Position numbers and translations under genes: made by a program. Positions 8,903 through 15,954 of a DNA stretch of 27,472 bases are shown here, piece by piece. This stretch comes from Lachnospiraceae bacterium UBA3310. Lineage in GTDB: Bacteria > Bacillota > Clostridia > Lachnospirales > Lachnospiraceae. The stretch lies in NCBI GenBank assembly GCA_002361355.1, contig DESQ01000027.1, positions 1 through 27,472 on the forward strand, given 5' to 3'. How positions within the stretch are numbered: position 1 is the first letter of the stretch; every line of letters starts with the position of its first letter. A model generated the notes under the pieces. It did no database searches, was not told where the DNA came from, and worked only from the letters and a program-made list of their open reading frames with translations.

Positions 8903-9037
8903 CTAGTGGCATCCGCCGCAGCGGCTGCAGTCTCCTCCGCACTGGAGCGACTTTCCCGCCTTTTTATCTTTGATCATACTTCTGACCGCAAGCGCCACCG
9001 CGCCCGCCACAATCGCCAATACGATAACCGTTCCCAT
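8903..9037 (-). CDS. FeoB-associated Cys-rich membrane protein
   Basis: This 44-residue protein has one membrane helix (TVIVLAIVAGAVALAVRSMI), a basic stretch KDKKAGK and a C-terminal Cys cluster CGGDCSRCGGCH. This is the architecture of the small FeoB-associated Cys-rich proteins encoded after feoB in many Clostridia. GGAGG lies 7 bases before the ATG. It starts 29 bases after the feoB stop on the same strand and ends just before the operon terminator. Such proteins are thought to assist FeoB, possibly by handling iron or redox state at the cytoplasmic face. That role is not proven and is inferred here from position and cysteines. Confidence 0.85.
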   Translation of the reverse strand: MGTVIVLAIVAGAVALAVRSMIKDKKAGKSLQCGGDCSRCGGCH

Positions 9038-9066
9038 TGTGATGCCTCCTTCAAAATAACTATATG

Positions 9067-11223
9067 TTAAGCGGATCTCGTTGTCTTCAAATTCACCTTC
9101 AATTCATTGGGTTCCTTATAAGGTTTGAACAGCAGATACAGGAATCCGATTACACACAACAGCGCCACAATCGTGCCAAGTCCAAAACCACCGCCGGCAA
9201 AGAAGCTGCCTAGCTGATAAATACACATGGCTACGATATATGCCAGACCACACTGATATCCGATGGCAAACCAGAACCATTTTGCGTTGTTCATCTCTCT
9301 CTTGATGGCGCCCATCGCCGCAAAGCAGGGTGCACACAGAAGGTTGAACGCCAGAAAACCGAATGCCGCCACAGGGGTCATGACTGCCGCAAGACTGCCC
9401 CACACTTCCGCGCCGTCCTCAGCCACCTCCGCAAAACCGAACAGCATACCGAAGGTTGCGACTACGTTCTCCTTGGCAATCAGGCCGGTAACTGCCGCTA
9501 CCGCCATCTTCCATCCCTCGCCTGCCTGTGTCCAGCCAAGCGGCGTAAAGATCCAGCCGATGGCGCTGCCGATGGATGCCAGAATGCTGGAATCCAACTG
9601 CTCCGCCTCCAACATGCCAAAGCTGCCGTCCACCCAGCCGAAGCTCATCAGGAACCAGAGCACGATGGTGGATAAGAGAATGATCGTACCTGCCTTTTTG
9701 ATGAAGGACCAGCCGCGCTCCCACATACTTCTGAGCACAGCGCCCACCGTGGGCATGTGATAAGCCGGAAGCTCCATAACGAAAGGAGCCGGATCGCCCG
9801 CAAACATCTTTGTCTTTTTCAGGATGATGCCAGAGCAGATGATCGCCGCGATACCAACCAGCCATGCGCCCCAGGACACCAGTCCGGAGTTATTGAAAAA
9901 TGCGCCCGCGATCAGCGCAATGATCGGCAGTTTCGCACCGCAGGGAATAAAAGTCGTGGTCATGATGGTCATCTTTCTGTCCCTGTCGTTCTCGATGGTA
10001 CGGGAAGCCATAACGCCGGGCACGCCGCAACCGGAAGCGATCAGCATCGGGATAAAGGATTTGCCGGAAAGACCGAACTTGCGGAAAATCCTGTCCATGA
10101 TAAAGGCCACGCGCGCCATGTAACCGCAGGACTCTAAAAATGCCAGGAAAATAAACAGTACCAGCATCTGCGGCACGAAACCGAGCACCGCGCCCACACC
10201 CGCTACAATACCGTCAAGGATCAACGCCTGCAGCCAGTCGGCGCAGCCGATCGCCACAAGCCCGCTCTCCACCGCCGGGGGAATGATCTCGCCAAAAAGC
10301 ACATCGTTCGTCCAGTCCGTCAGGAATCCGCCCACTGTCGTCACGGAAACATAGTAGACCACGAACATAACCAGCGCGAAAATCGGAAGCGCCAGCCATC
10401 TGTTTGTCACTATTCTATCAATTTTATCAGAAATTGTCAGCTTTTTATTCGTCGCTTTCTTGGAAAACTCTCCCATTATGGAAGAGATATAAACATATCT
10501 CTCGTTGGTGATAATGCTCTCCGTGTCGTCGTCAAAAGCCTCCTCTAATTTTTTGATCTCCGCTTCCACATTGGGAACGCTTGTCATCTGTTCTGCAATC
10601 TTGGAATCCCGCTCCAGCAGTTTGATGGCGAAAAAGCGCTTCTGTCCCTCCGCCACGCCGCTTAAGGATGCGGCTACCGCGTCGATGGCCGACTCCACTT
10701 TCTCGTCAAAACGGTGCACAACAGACTGCTCTTTCTTTCCGGCAGCCGCCACCGCCAGGTTTGCCGCCTCCGTCACGCCAGTTCCTTTCAGCGCTGAAAT
10801 GCCAACCACCTCGCAGCCAAGTCTCTCACCCAGCTTTTCCAGGGAAATCTTCTCACCGTTCTTCTCCAGCAGATCGACCATGTTAACCGCCACAACCACC
10901 GGGATGCCAAGCTCTACAAGCTGTGTGGACAGATAGAGATTTCTCTCAATGTTCGTGCCGTCCACAATGTTAAGGATCACATCGGGGCGTTCGTTTATCA
11001 GATAATTTCTGGCCACCACTTCCTCCAGCGTATAGGGGGACAGGGAATAAATTCCCGGCAGATCCATGATGATGACCTCTTTGTTTCCCTTTAATTTACC
11101 TTCCTTTTTCTCCACCGTAACGCCCGGCCAGTTTCCCACAAACTGATTGGAGCCTGTCAGCGCGTTAAACAGCGTCGTCTTGCCGCAGTTCGGATTTCCT
11201 GCGAGTGCAATTTTAACTGCCAT
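9067..11223 (-). CDS. feoB: Ferrous iron transporter B (FeoB)
   Basis: This 718-residue inner-membrane protein imports Fe(II). The N-terminal G domain shows the P-loop GNPNCGKT (9-16), G3 DLPG (54-57) and G4 NMVD (114-117). A helical spacer domain runs to about 255, followed by the transmembrane part with paired Gate regions. Conserved motifs there include SGCGVPGVMASRTIE, CGAKLPIIALIAGAF and LLCAPCFAAMGAIKREM, which hold cysteines implicated in iron passage. Length is usual for clostridial FeoB. It follows feoA by 24 bases with AGGAGG-type spacing. Iron-dependent control is expected from the boxes upstream of the operon. Confidence 0.97.
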   Translation of the reverse strand: MAVKIALAGNPNCGKTTLFNALTGSNQFVGNWPGVTVEKKEGKLKGNKEVIIMDLPGIYSLSPYTLEEVVARNYLINERPDVILNIVDGTNIERNLYLSTQLVELGIPVVVAVNMVDLLEKNGEKISLEKLGERLGCEVVGISALKGTGVTEAANLAVAAAGKKEQSVVHRFDEKVESAIDAVAASLSGVAEGQKRFFAIKLLERDSKIAEQMTSVPNVEAEIKKLEEAFDDDTESIITNERYVYISSIMGEFSKKATNKKLTISDKIDRIVTNRWLALPIFALVMFVVYYVSVTTVGGFLTDWTNDVLFGEIIPPAVESGLVAIGCADWLQALILDGIVAGVGAVLGFVPQMLVLFIFLAFLESCGYMARVAFIMDRIFRKFGLSGKSFIPMLIASGCGVPGVMASRTIENDRDRKMTIMTTTFIPCGAKLPIIALIAGAFFNNSGLVSWGAWLVGIAAIICSGIILKKTKMFAGDPAPFVMELPAYHMPTVGAVLRSMWERGWSFIKKAGTIILLSTIVLWFLMSFGWVDGSFGMLEAEQLDSSILASIGSAIGWIFTPLGWTQAGEGWKMAVAAVTGLIAKENVVATFGMLFGFAEVAEDGAEVWGSLAAVMTPVAAFGFLAFNLLCAPCFAAMGAIKREMNNAKWFWFAIGYQCGLAYIVAMCIYQLGSFFAGGGFGLGTIVALLCVIGFLYLLFKPYKEPNELKVNLKTTRSA

Positions 11224-11247
11224 TTTTTCTTCCTCCTCAAAATTCCT

Positions 11248-11475
11248 TTACTCAACTTCTATCATTTCCGCATCCGCTTTGCGCAGGGATAACTCGTAGC
11301 CCCGCACAGTCACTTCCACCGGATCGCCAAGCGGCGCCACCTTGCGCACATACACCTGGACACCCTTGGTGATACCCATATCCATAATGCGTCTCCTGAC
11401 CGGCCCTTCCCCGGACAGTTTCTTTACCGTCACGGTGTCACCGCAGGATATTTCCCTCAGTGTTCTCATTTTCAT
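11248..11475 (-). CDS. feoA: Ferrous iron transport protein A (FeoA), proximal copy
   Basis: This 75-residue protein is a FeoA SH3-like beta-barrel. It shows VRRRIMDMGITKGVQVYV, PLGDPVEVTVRGYELSLR and a closing AEMIEVE, all standard FeoA features. FeoA is a small cytoplasmic partner thought to modulate FeoB GTPase or assembly. A GAGGAGGA site precedes the ATG; a second in-frame ATG two codons on is also possible. It is followed by feoB after 24 bases and preceded by a second feoA-like gene, so the operon encodes two distinct FeoA proteins. Confidence 0.93.
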   Translation of the reverse strand: MKMRTLREISCGDTVTVKKLSGEGPVRRRIMDMGITKGVQVYVRKVAPLGDPVEVTVRGYELSLRKADAEMIEVE

Positions 11476-11514
11476 TCTCCTCCTCTTATTACTCTTCTTA
11501 TGATTCTATCCTTT

Positions 11515-11533
11515 CACCTGACCGTTTCAGGTG
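11515..11533 (-). repeat. Hairpin between the two feoA genes
   Basis: CACCTGA and TCAGGTG form a perfect 7-base stem around a 5-base loop in the 102-base gap between the feoA genes. A second element nearby pairs CCGG with CCGG around an A/T run. Leftward there is no T-tract straight after the stem, so it may stabilise or process the mRNA rather than terminate it. Confidence 0.4.
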
Positions 11534-11577
11534 TTAGTTATAGCTTACCAATGGCCGGCAAAAAAAAACCGGAAAAC

Positions 11578-11787
11578 TCAAATCATGATCCGGCTTGCCA
11601 TATCTTTTCCAATAGCCACTCTGGAATCCTTGATATTGACGATCATATTGCCGTCGGCCTCAGAAACCACCGTCACCGCCGCGCCCACGACAAAGCCAAG
11701 ATTCTCCAGAAACTTTCTGGTATCCTCCCTGCCGCCTACTTTTTTAATGGAATTTGCTTCTCCTTCTTTGGCAAATGTTAAAGGCAT
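11578..11787 (-). CDS. FeoA-domain protein, distal (first) copy
   Basis: This 69-residue protein is a second FeoA-type SH3-like domain: NSIKKVGGREDTRKFLENLGFVVGAAVTVV, then NMIVNIKDSRVAIGKDMASRIMI. In place of the usual GLxxG it has GFVVG, and the RVAI(G)xxMAxxI ending is typical of the divergent FeoA placed first in clostridial feo operons. I start at the ATG at 11785-11787, with GGAGG 7 bases upstream, rather than the GTG directly before it. It is the first gene after the iron-regulated promoter. Its role beside the second FeoA is unknown. Confidence 0.88.
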   Translation of the reverse strand: MPLTFAKEGEANSIKKVGGREDTRKFLENLGFVVGAAVTVVSEADGNMIVNIKDSRVAIGKDMASRIMI

Positions 11788-11834
11788 CACGTTTCCTCCT
11801 TTACCTGTATTTTCCTATGTTTTCCGTTCATTTG

Positions 11835-11880
11835 GTTAGCATATTCTAACTTCTTTTTCTATAGATTAGCATTAACTAAC
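11835..11880. promoter_or_regulatory. Twin GTTAG-N6-CTAAC boxes (probable metalloregulator operator)
   Basis: Two related inverted repeats lie upstream of the feo operon: GTTAGCATATTCTAAC at 11835-11850 and ATTAGCATTAACTAAC at 11865-11880, exactly 30 bases apart. They resemble the TTAGGTTAG-CTAACCTAA type sites of DtxR/IdeR/MntR-family iron and manganese regulators more than Fur boxes. The upstream one overlaps the -10 and spacer, the other lies in the early transcribed region, as expected for metal-dependent repression. Assignment to DtxR is inference. Confidence 0.72.
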
Positions 11881-11892
11881 CCCTATGTCAAG
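11863..11892 (-). promoter_or_regulatory. feoA: Predicted promoter of the feo operon
   Basis: Read leftward, TTGACA (11887-11892) is followed after 18 bases by TAATCT (11863-11868), with a TG dinucleotide in extended -10 position. It is about 75 bases before the first feo start codon and overlaps one of the twin boxes. Confidence 0.72.
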
Positions 11893-11950
11893 TACCTTTC
11901 TGAAAATTTTCTTATCAATTACCGCCGGCCGGATAGATTTCCTCCGGTAC

Positions 11951-11979
11951 TTGTCTCCTGTCCCGTAGTATCATATAAT
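11951..11979 (+). promoter_or_regulatory. Predicted promoter of the arsR-family gene
   Basis: TTGTCT (11951-11956) and TATAAT (11974-11979) are 17 bases apart, 23 bases before the start codon. GTATCATATAATAC and a further GATAC overlap the -10, giving an imperfect palindrome where the encoded repressor could bind. Confidence 0.7.
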
Positions 11980-12002
11980 ACAAGATACAGGAAGGAGCGC
12001 TT

Positions 12003-12380
12003 ATGCAAAACAGAGAATTACCCCACCACCACGGCGAGGGTGCGGAAACTGCCCTGATTCGGGAACAGTTAGATCAGGTAGAAGATTTTCAGATTGTTGC
12101 GGATGTGTTCAAACAGCTTGGCGACACCACCAGAATCCGTATCTTCTGGCTTCTGTGCCACTGCGAAGAATGTGTGCTGAATATCTCAGCCATGCTCAAT
12201 ATGTCGAGCCCCGCCGTATCCCATCACTTAAGACCGCTTAAAGGAAGCGGCCTGATTGTCAGCCGCCGCGAGGGAAAAGAAGTGTATTACCGCGCCGCGG
12301 ACACGAAACAGAGCAGGCTCCTGCACCAGATGATCGAACAGGTCATGGAGATTACCTGCGTATTCTCCCGCAGAGAATGA
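12003..12380 (+). CDS. ArsR/SmtB-family metal-sensing repressor
   Basis: This 125-residue protein has an ArsR winged helix: VFKQLGDTTRIRIFWLL (36-51), the recognition helix SSPAVSHHLRPLKGSGLI (68-85) and wing REGKEVYYRAA. Metal-ligand candidates are Cys52, Cys54 and Cys57 in LCHCEECVLNI, which resembles the alpha-3 Cys motif of ArsR/CadC sensors, and an N-terminal HHH at 8-10. A GGAAGGAG site precedes the ATG. It is divergent from the feo operon and its last 29 bases overlap the end of the convergent MFS gene. It may control itself, the MFS gene or iron uptake; the metal is unknown. Confidence 0.9.
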   Translation: MQNRELPHHHGEGAETALIREQLDQVEDFQIVADVFKQLGDTTRIRIFWLLCHCEECVLNISAMLNMSSPAVSHHLRPLKGSGLIVSRREGKEVYYRAADTKQSRLLHQMIEQVMEITCVFSRRE

Positions 12381-13530
12381 TCCCCAGCAAGAGCAATATC
12401 GGGAATATCACACCTGCCAGAATGCCCATTTTCAAATTATCATTCAGCGCGCTTGACACGATCCCGACCACCGTCGGCCCTCCGGAACAGCCCACGTCCC
12501 CGCCAAGGGCAAGCAGGGCAAACATGGCTGTTCCGCCCTTTGGCAGCGCCGCCGACGCTTTGCTGAACGTTCCCGGCCACATGATACCGACGGAAAGCCC
12601 GCAGACCGCACAGGCTGCCAGAGAAAGCTGCGGAAGCGGCAGAAGCGATATGCCCAGATAAGATAAAATACACAGACTGCTGCTGTATATCATAAACCGG
12701 TCTAAATTGATGCGGTCGCCGTATTTTCCGTAGAACGCCCTGGATGTGCCCATCAGGACTGCAAATGCCATAGGCCCCGCCAGATCTCCCATTGTCTTGG
12801 AAATTCCAAGCCCGTGCTCCGCGAAAGTGGACGCCCACTGGCTCACCGCCTGTTCACTTGCCCCCGCGCAGATCATCATAATAAGCAGCACCCAGAATAT
12901 TTTGATACGGAACAATTCTCCCAGTTTCAGTCCCTGCTCGCCTTCCTCCATCAGGGATGCCATCGGCACTCTGGCGAACGCAAAGGCATTGGCAATCGGA
13001 ATCAGCGCCCACACGACCGCCAGCACCTTCCAGTTCCCGATCCCAAAAATCTGAAAAAACAGGGTTGACAACAGCACAACCCCCACATGTCCCCAGCAGT
13101 AAAAGGAGTGCAGCATGCTCATTGCCTTCTCCTTGTTATCCGAGGGACATGCCTCCACCACCGGACTCACCAGCACCTCCAGCAGGCCGCCGCCGACCGC
13201 GTATATCATCACCGCAATCAGAATACCGGCAAAGGGAGACGGCAGCGCCTCTGGCAAAATTGTCAGAAGAATCAGTCCCGCCGCGGACAGCACATGGGCA
13301 ATAATCATGGAGGCCCGGTATCCGATCCGATCCACAAATCCCACCGAAAGCAGATCCACCAAAAGCTGTATCCCGAAATTAAAAGTCACAAGCAGGGTGA
13401 TCTGCGCCAGAGGAATCCCATAGTTTTTCTGAAATGTCAAAAATAACAGAGGAACAAAATTGTTCACGACAGCCTGCACGATATATCCCACAAAGCAGGC
13501 GATGATTGTCTTGCTGTACTGGTTTTTCAT
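12352..13530 (-). CDS. Major facilitator superfamily transporter
   Basis: This 392-residue protein has about 12 hydrophobic segments and an MFS fold: the loop GFVDRIGYRASMII after segment two matches the MFS motif A region. It resembles the FucP/YfkF-type sugar or drug permease group, without a residue set that defines the substrate. I start at the ATG at 13528-13530, with GGGAGG 5 bases upstream; a TTG 15 bases earlier is a weaker choice. Its 3' end overlaps the arsR gene tail to tail by 29 bases. The LytTR gene ends 60 bases upstream on the same strand, so co-transcription is possible. Confidence 0.88.
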   Translation of the reverse strand: MKNQYSKTIIACFVGYIVQAVVNNFVPLLFLTFQKNYGIPLAQITLLVTFNFGIQLLVDLLSVGFVDRIGYRASMIIAHVLSAAGLILLTILPEALPSPFAGILIAVMIYAVGGGLLEVLVSPVVEACPSDNKEKAMSMLHSFYCWGHVGVVLLSTLFFQIFGIGNWKVLAVVWALIPIANAFAFARVPMASLMEEGEQGLKLGELFRIKIFWVLLIMMICAGASEQAVSQWASTFAEHGLGISKTMGDLAGPMAFAVLMGTSRAFYGKYGDRINLDRFMIYSSSLCILSYLGISLLPLPQLSLAACAVCGLSVGIMWPGTFSKASAALPKGGTAMFALLALGGDVGCSGGPTVVGIVSSALNDNLKMGILAGVIFPILLLLGIILCGRIRR

Positions 13531-13590
13531 CCTATCCTCCCACAAAAAGCTCTCTTATTTTGACATCATATCATATTTTGTCCGCTTCCT

Positions 13591-14226
13591 CTACTTGTCC
13601 AGCGAAATAAATTTTTGATATGCCTTTGCAAAATCCTGATATTTATATTTGGAGAGCAGCAGGATATTTCCGTTTTTCACCCTTACCTCCGTCCGGTTAT
13701 ACCCTTCTACATATTTCATGTTGACCAGATAGCCTTTGTGTATCCGGAAAAATCCCTCCTTCAACTCAAGCTCCAATTCGCCGATTTTTCCGTAACACTC
13801 TATCACCTCATCGCGCATATGCACGATAATCTTTCTGTTGTTGCTCTCGATATAATAGATATCATCCGTCGGGACGCTCCTTGTCACGTTTCCGTCACGC
13901 AAAAGAACCTCCTTCGGTTCTGCGCTCTTTTTCGATTCCGGGTTTCCCGTCACAAAAATTAAAAGCGGCAGACTCTCCCTCGCGGCATTGTTCTTTTCCA
14001 ACATCCGCTTTCTGATCTGTTCCGCCACCGCTATCCCGTTTATTCCTTCCATGGAAATATCAAGAAAAAGGAGATCAATCTCCTCTCTTTCCTCCAGTTC
14101 CCAGAACGCAAGCAGTTCCTCTCCGGAGGTAAACTCCATAATCCGGCAACGGGCATCCTGTGCCTCTATCATCTTCCTGATATAGATGCGCGTATTCTCC
14201 CCGTTGTCACAAATCGCTATGTTCAA
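13591..14226 (-). CDS. LytTR-family regulator with incomplete receiver domain
   Basis: This 211-residue protein begins like an AgrA/LytR response regulator (MNIAICDNGENTRIYI) with phosphoacceptor Asp56 in LLFLDISMEG and the following strand LPLLIFVTGNPE (to about 97). It then passes almost directly into the LytTR DNA-binding domain (about 104-205: VLLRDGNVTRSVPTDDIYYIESNNRK, then FFRIHKGYLVNMKYVEG). The receiver lacks alpha-4, beta-5 with its conserved Lys, and alpha-5, about 40 residues. The frame is open throughout, so this is an in-frame loss. The start is a TTG at 14224-14226 with a GGTGA site. No histidine kinase is adjacent. It may bind DNA constitutively or sense another signal. Confidence 0.88.
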   Translation of the reverse strand: MNIAICDNGENTRIYIRKMIEAQDARCRIMEFTSGEELLAFWELEEREEIDLLFLDISMEGINGIAVAEQIRKRMLEKNNAARESLPLLIFVTGNPESKKSAEPKEVLLRDGNVTRSVPTDDIYYIESNNRKIIVHMRDEVIECYGKIGELELELKEGFFRIHKGYLVNMKYVEGYNRTEVRVKNGNILLLSKYKYQDFAKAYQKFISLDK

Positions 14227-14343
14227 TCCGTCTCACCCCGTACTATTATTTCCCGTCACAAGTTTTATCGGCAGGAAGGGGTAAAAAAGGAAGAAACGCT
14301 GTTGTATTTGGCCGTCTGGCGGTAGTGACTGGATTTTCCCTTT

Positions 14344-14817
14344 CTATACAAGATCCGCCGTCTTACAGCCCACAATCCGGATCAGATCCTCCGGCGGCAG
14401 TTCCACCTGATACCCTACTTTTCCGGCACTGACGAAAACAGTGTCACACTGCTTTGCCGTCTCATGCAGATAGGTCGGGAACGATTTCTTCATCCCAACC
14501 GGCGAACAGCCTCCGTGCACATAACCGGTGAGGGGCAGAAGCTCTTTCTGTTTGATCATAGCAACCGCCTTCTCATCTGCCGCCTTCGCCGCCTTCTTCA
14601 AGTCGAGCTCTTCCTTCACGGGAATGACAAACACAAAATACTGCCCTGACTTTCCCTGCGTGACAAGCGTCTTAAACACCTTGTCCGCATCCTCCTGCAA
14701 AAGAGCCGCAATTTCCTCTCCGCTCATTGTGGCGTCAGGTTCGTAAGTGTGGGCGGTATAGGAGACCTTTTTGCTGTCAAGCACCCGCATGACATTCGTC
14801 TTATCTTTGTTTTTCAT
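14344..14817 (-). CDS. ybaK: YbaK/EbsC-type aminoacyl-tRNA deacylase
   Basis: This 157-residue protein matches the YbaK branch of the trans-editing deacylases, which hydrolyse mischarged Cys-tRNA(Pro). Visible landmarks are DADKVFKTLVTQGKSGQYFVFVIPV with the conserved Lys of VFKTL, and GYVHGGCSPVGMKKSFPTYL, the GxxSPxGxKK substrate-pocket loop. Length is normal. The start ATG has only a weak ribosome site; an internal ATG at codon 10 is possible but would trim the fold. It begins 23 bases after the DUF1284 gene and is probably co-transcribed with it and bioY. Confidence 0.93.
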   Translation of the reverse strand: MKNKDKTNVMRVLDSKKVSYTAHTYEPDATMSGEEIAALLQEDADKVFKTLVTQGKSGQYFVFVIPVKEELDLKKAAKAADEKAVAMIKQKELLPLTGYVHGGCSPVGMKKSFPTYLHETAKQCDTVFVSAGKVGYQVELPPEDLIRIVGCKTADLV

Positions 14818-14840
14818 TTTTTCTCATCGCACGCTTTCTT

Positions 14841-15206
14841 TTATTTACACAACTCGTTCCACTCGCATCCGCCGCAGACGCTCTCCCGCCTGCCCGCAGC
14901 AAGGATATGCTGCTGCACCAGCGCCTCAAAATCGCGCCACCGCAGGACATCGTTTTCCTTAAGCCCGCACAGCGAAAGCACCTGTCTGTCATAATCCGCA
15001 ACCTTCTCCACAGATTCGCAGACCCCCTGGTGATTGTTGGGACAGTGTGCGCACACGTCGTCCGTCCTGCACAATAACACAACCTCCGGGTTCTGTGCAA
15101 GCCTTTCTTTCATTTTCCACATATTTTCCGTAAATTCACCGCTGTAGCCTTTCCCCTGAAAAAAGGAAAAGCACATGCCATGATGTGCTCTTATCCTGTA
15201 TTTCAT
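14841..15206 (-). CDS. DUF1284 family protein, Cys-rich
   Basis: This 121-residue protein begins MKYRIRAHHGMCFSFFQGKGYS, the usual opening of DUF1284 proteins (IRxHHxxCxxFFxGxGYS). It has many cysteines, including CRTDDVCAHCPNN, GVCES and a C-terminal CGGCEWNELCK, suggesting bound metal or an iron-sulfur cluster. The ATG at 15204-15206 has AGGAGAGGAAG upstream; a longer frame to 15287 would run into bioY. The gene starts 31 bases after bioY. Function of the family is unknown. Confidence 0.88.
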   Translation of the reverse strand: MKYRIRAHHGMCFSFFQGKGYSGEFTENMWKMKERLAQNPEVVLLCRTDDVCAHCPNNHQGVCESVEKVADYDRQVLSLCGLKENDVLRWRDFEALVQQHILAAGRRESVCGGCEWNELCK

Positions 15207-15237
15207 ATTGCTTCTTCCTCTCCTCGCAGCGCGTATC

Positions 15238-15840
15238 TCAATTTTCGCCCATAATCGCCGAAAGCGGTTTGCGAAGGGTATTTCCAAGAAACAGTGCCAA
15301 CGCCGCCTTGACCAGATCCGGTACGATAAAAGGAATCACACACCAGCCGAGCACTGCCGTCACACCCACCGGCCCTGTCGTTCTCATATAGACAACCATA
15401 AACCATATCGTTCCAAACACATAGTAGGTAAGCATCCCAAACAGCATGGACACCGCCTGCACCCACATTTTTCTGCCAAAAAGCCGCTCCATCAGCCACA
15501 TAAGCAGTCCGGCAAAGATAAAACCGATAATATATCCGCCCGTATTACCCATGATCACCTGCGGCCCGCCGGTAAATCCCGCAAACACCGGAACGCCGAC
15601 CGCCCCCAGCAATACGAAAACAATCACCGACAAGGTGCCGCGCTTTCCGCCCAGCACGCAGACTGCCAGAAATACCGCAAAGGTCTGGAGCGTAAAAGGA
15701 ATCACTGTGGGAATGGAAATCCATGAGCAAACCGCCATCAATACCGCAAAAATAGCTATGTATGCCATATCATATGTCTTTCCCCGCCCTGCTGTTCTCA
15801 CCGCCGCATGTTCTGTCTGTGTTGTCATCTTTGTACTCAT
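15238..15840 (-). CDS. bioY: Biotin transporter BioY (ECF S-component)
   Basis: This 200-residue protein is the substrate-binding membrane component for biotin in energy-coupling-factor transporters. Six hydrophobic segments are visible, and PFTLQTFAVFLAVCVLGGKRG and GNTGGYIIGFIFAGLLMW match conserved BioY blocks. It needs the shared EcfA/A'/T module, which is not in this window. AGGAGG lies 10 bases before the ATG. The promoter carries a perfect BirA-type operator, which supports the assignment and predicts biotin repression. Confidence 0.95.
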   Translation of the reverse strand: MSTKMTTQTEHAAVRTAGRGKTYDMAYIAIFAVLMAVCSWISIPTVIPFTLQTFAVFLAVCVLGGKRGTLSVIVFVLLGAVGVPVFAGFTGGPQVIMGNTGGYIIGFIFAGLLMWLMERLFGRKMWVQAVSMLFGMLTYYVFGTIWFMVVYMRTTGPVGVTAVLGWCVIPFIVPDLVKAALALFLGNTLRKPLSAIMGEN

Positions 15841-15900
15841 AACGCAAAAGCCTCCTGAAATCGTAACGTTTTCACGGATTTCTGTCCCATCCGCGGAATC

Positions 15901-15929
15901 ATCGTATCACAGGAAATTTTAATTGTCAA
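15901..15929 (-). promoter_or_regulatory. bioY: Predicted promoter of bioY
   Basis: Read leftward, TTGACA (15924-15929) and TACGAT (15901-15906) are 17 bases apart. The -35 hexamer lies inside one arm of the BirA operator, so BirA binding would block RNA polymerase. Confidence 0.82.
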
Positions 15930-15954
15930 CCAATTTATATATTAAGTTGACAAT
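15922..15954. promoter_or_regulatory. BirA (biotin repressor) operator
   Basis: ATTGTCAAC (15922-15930) and GTTGACAAT (15946-15954) form a perfect 9-base inverted repeat with a 15-base A/T-rich spacer, matching the known Firmicutes BirA box. It lies directly between the symporter stop codon and bioY and covers the bioY -35. Confidence 0.9.

Noticed and set aside
11556..11577. CCGG-A-run-CCGG element between feoA genes as a terminator
   Set aside because: The stem is only 4-5 bases and the homopolymer is in the loop, not after the stem, so it does not fit an intrinsic terminator.
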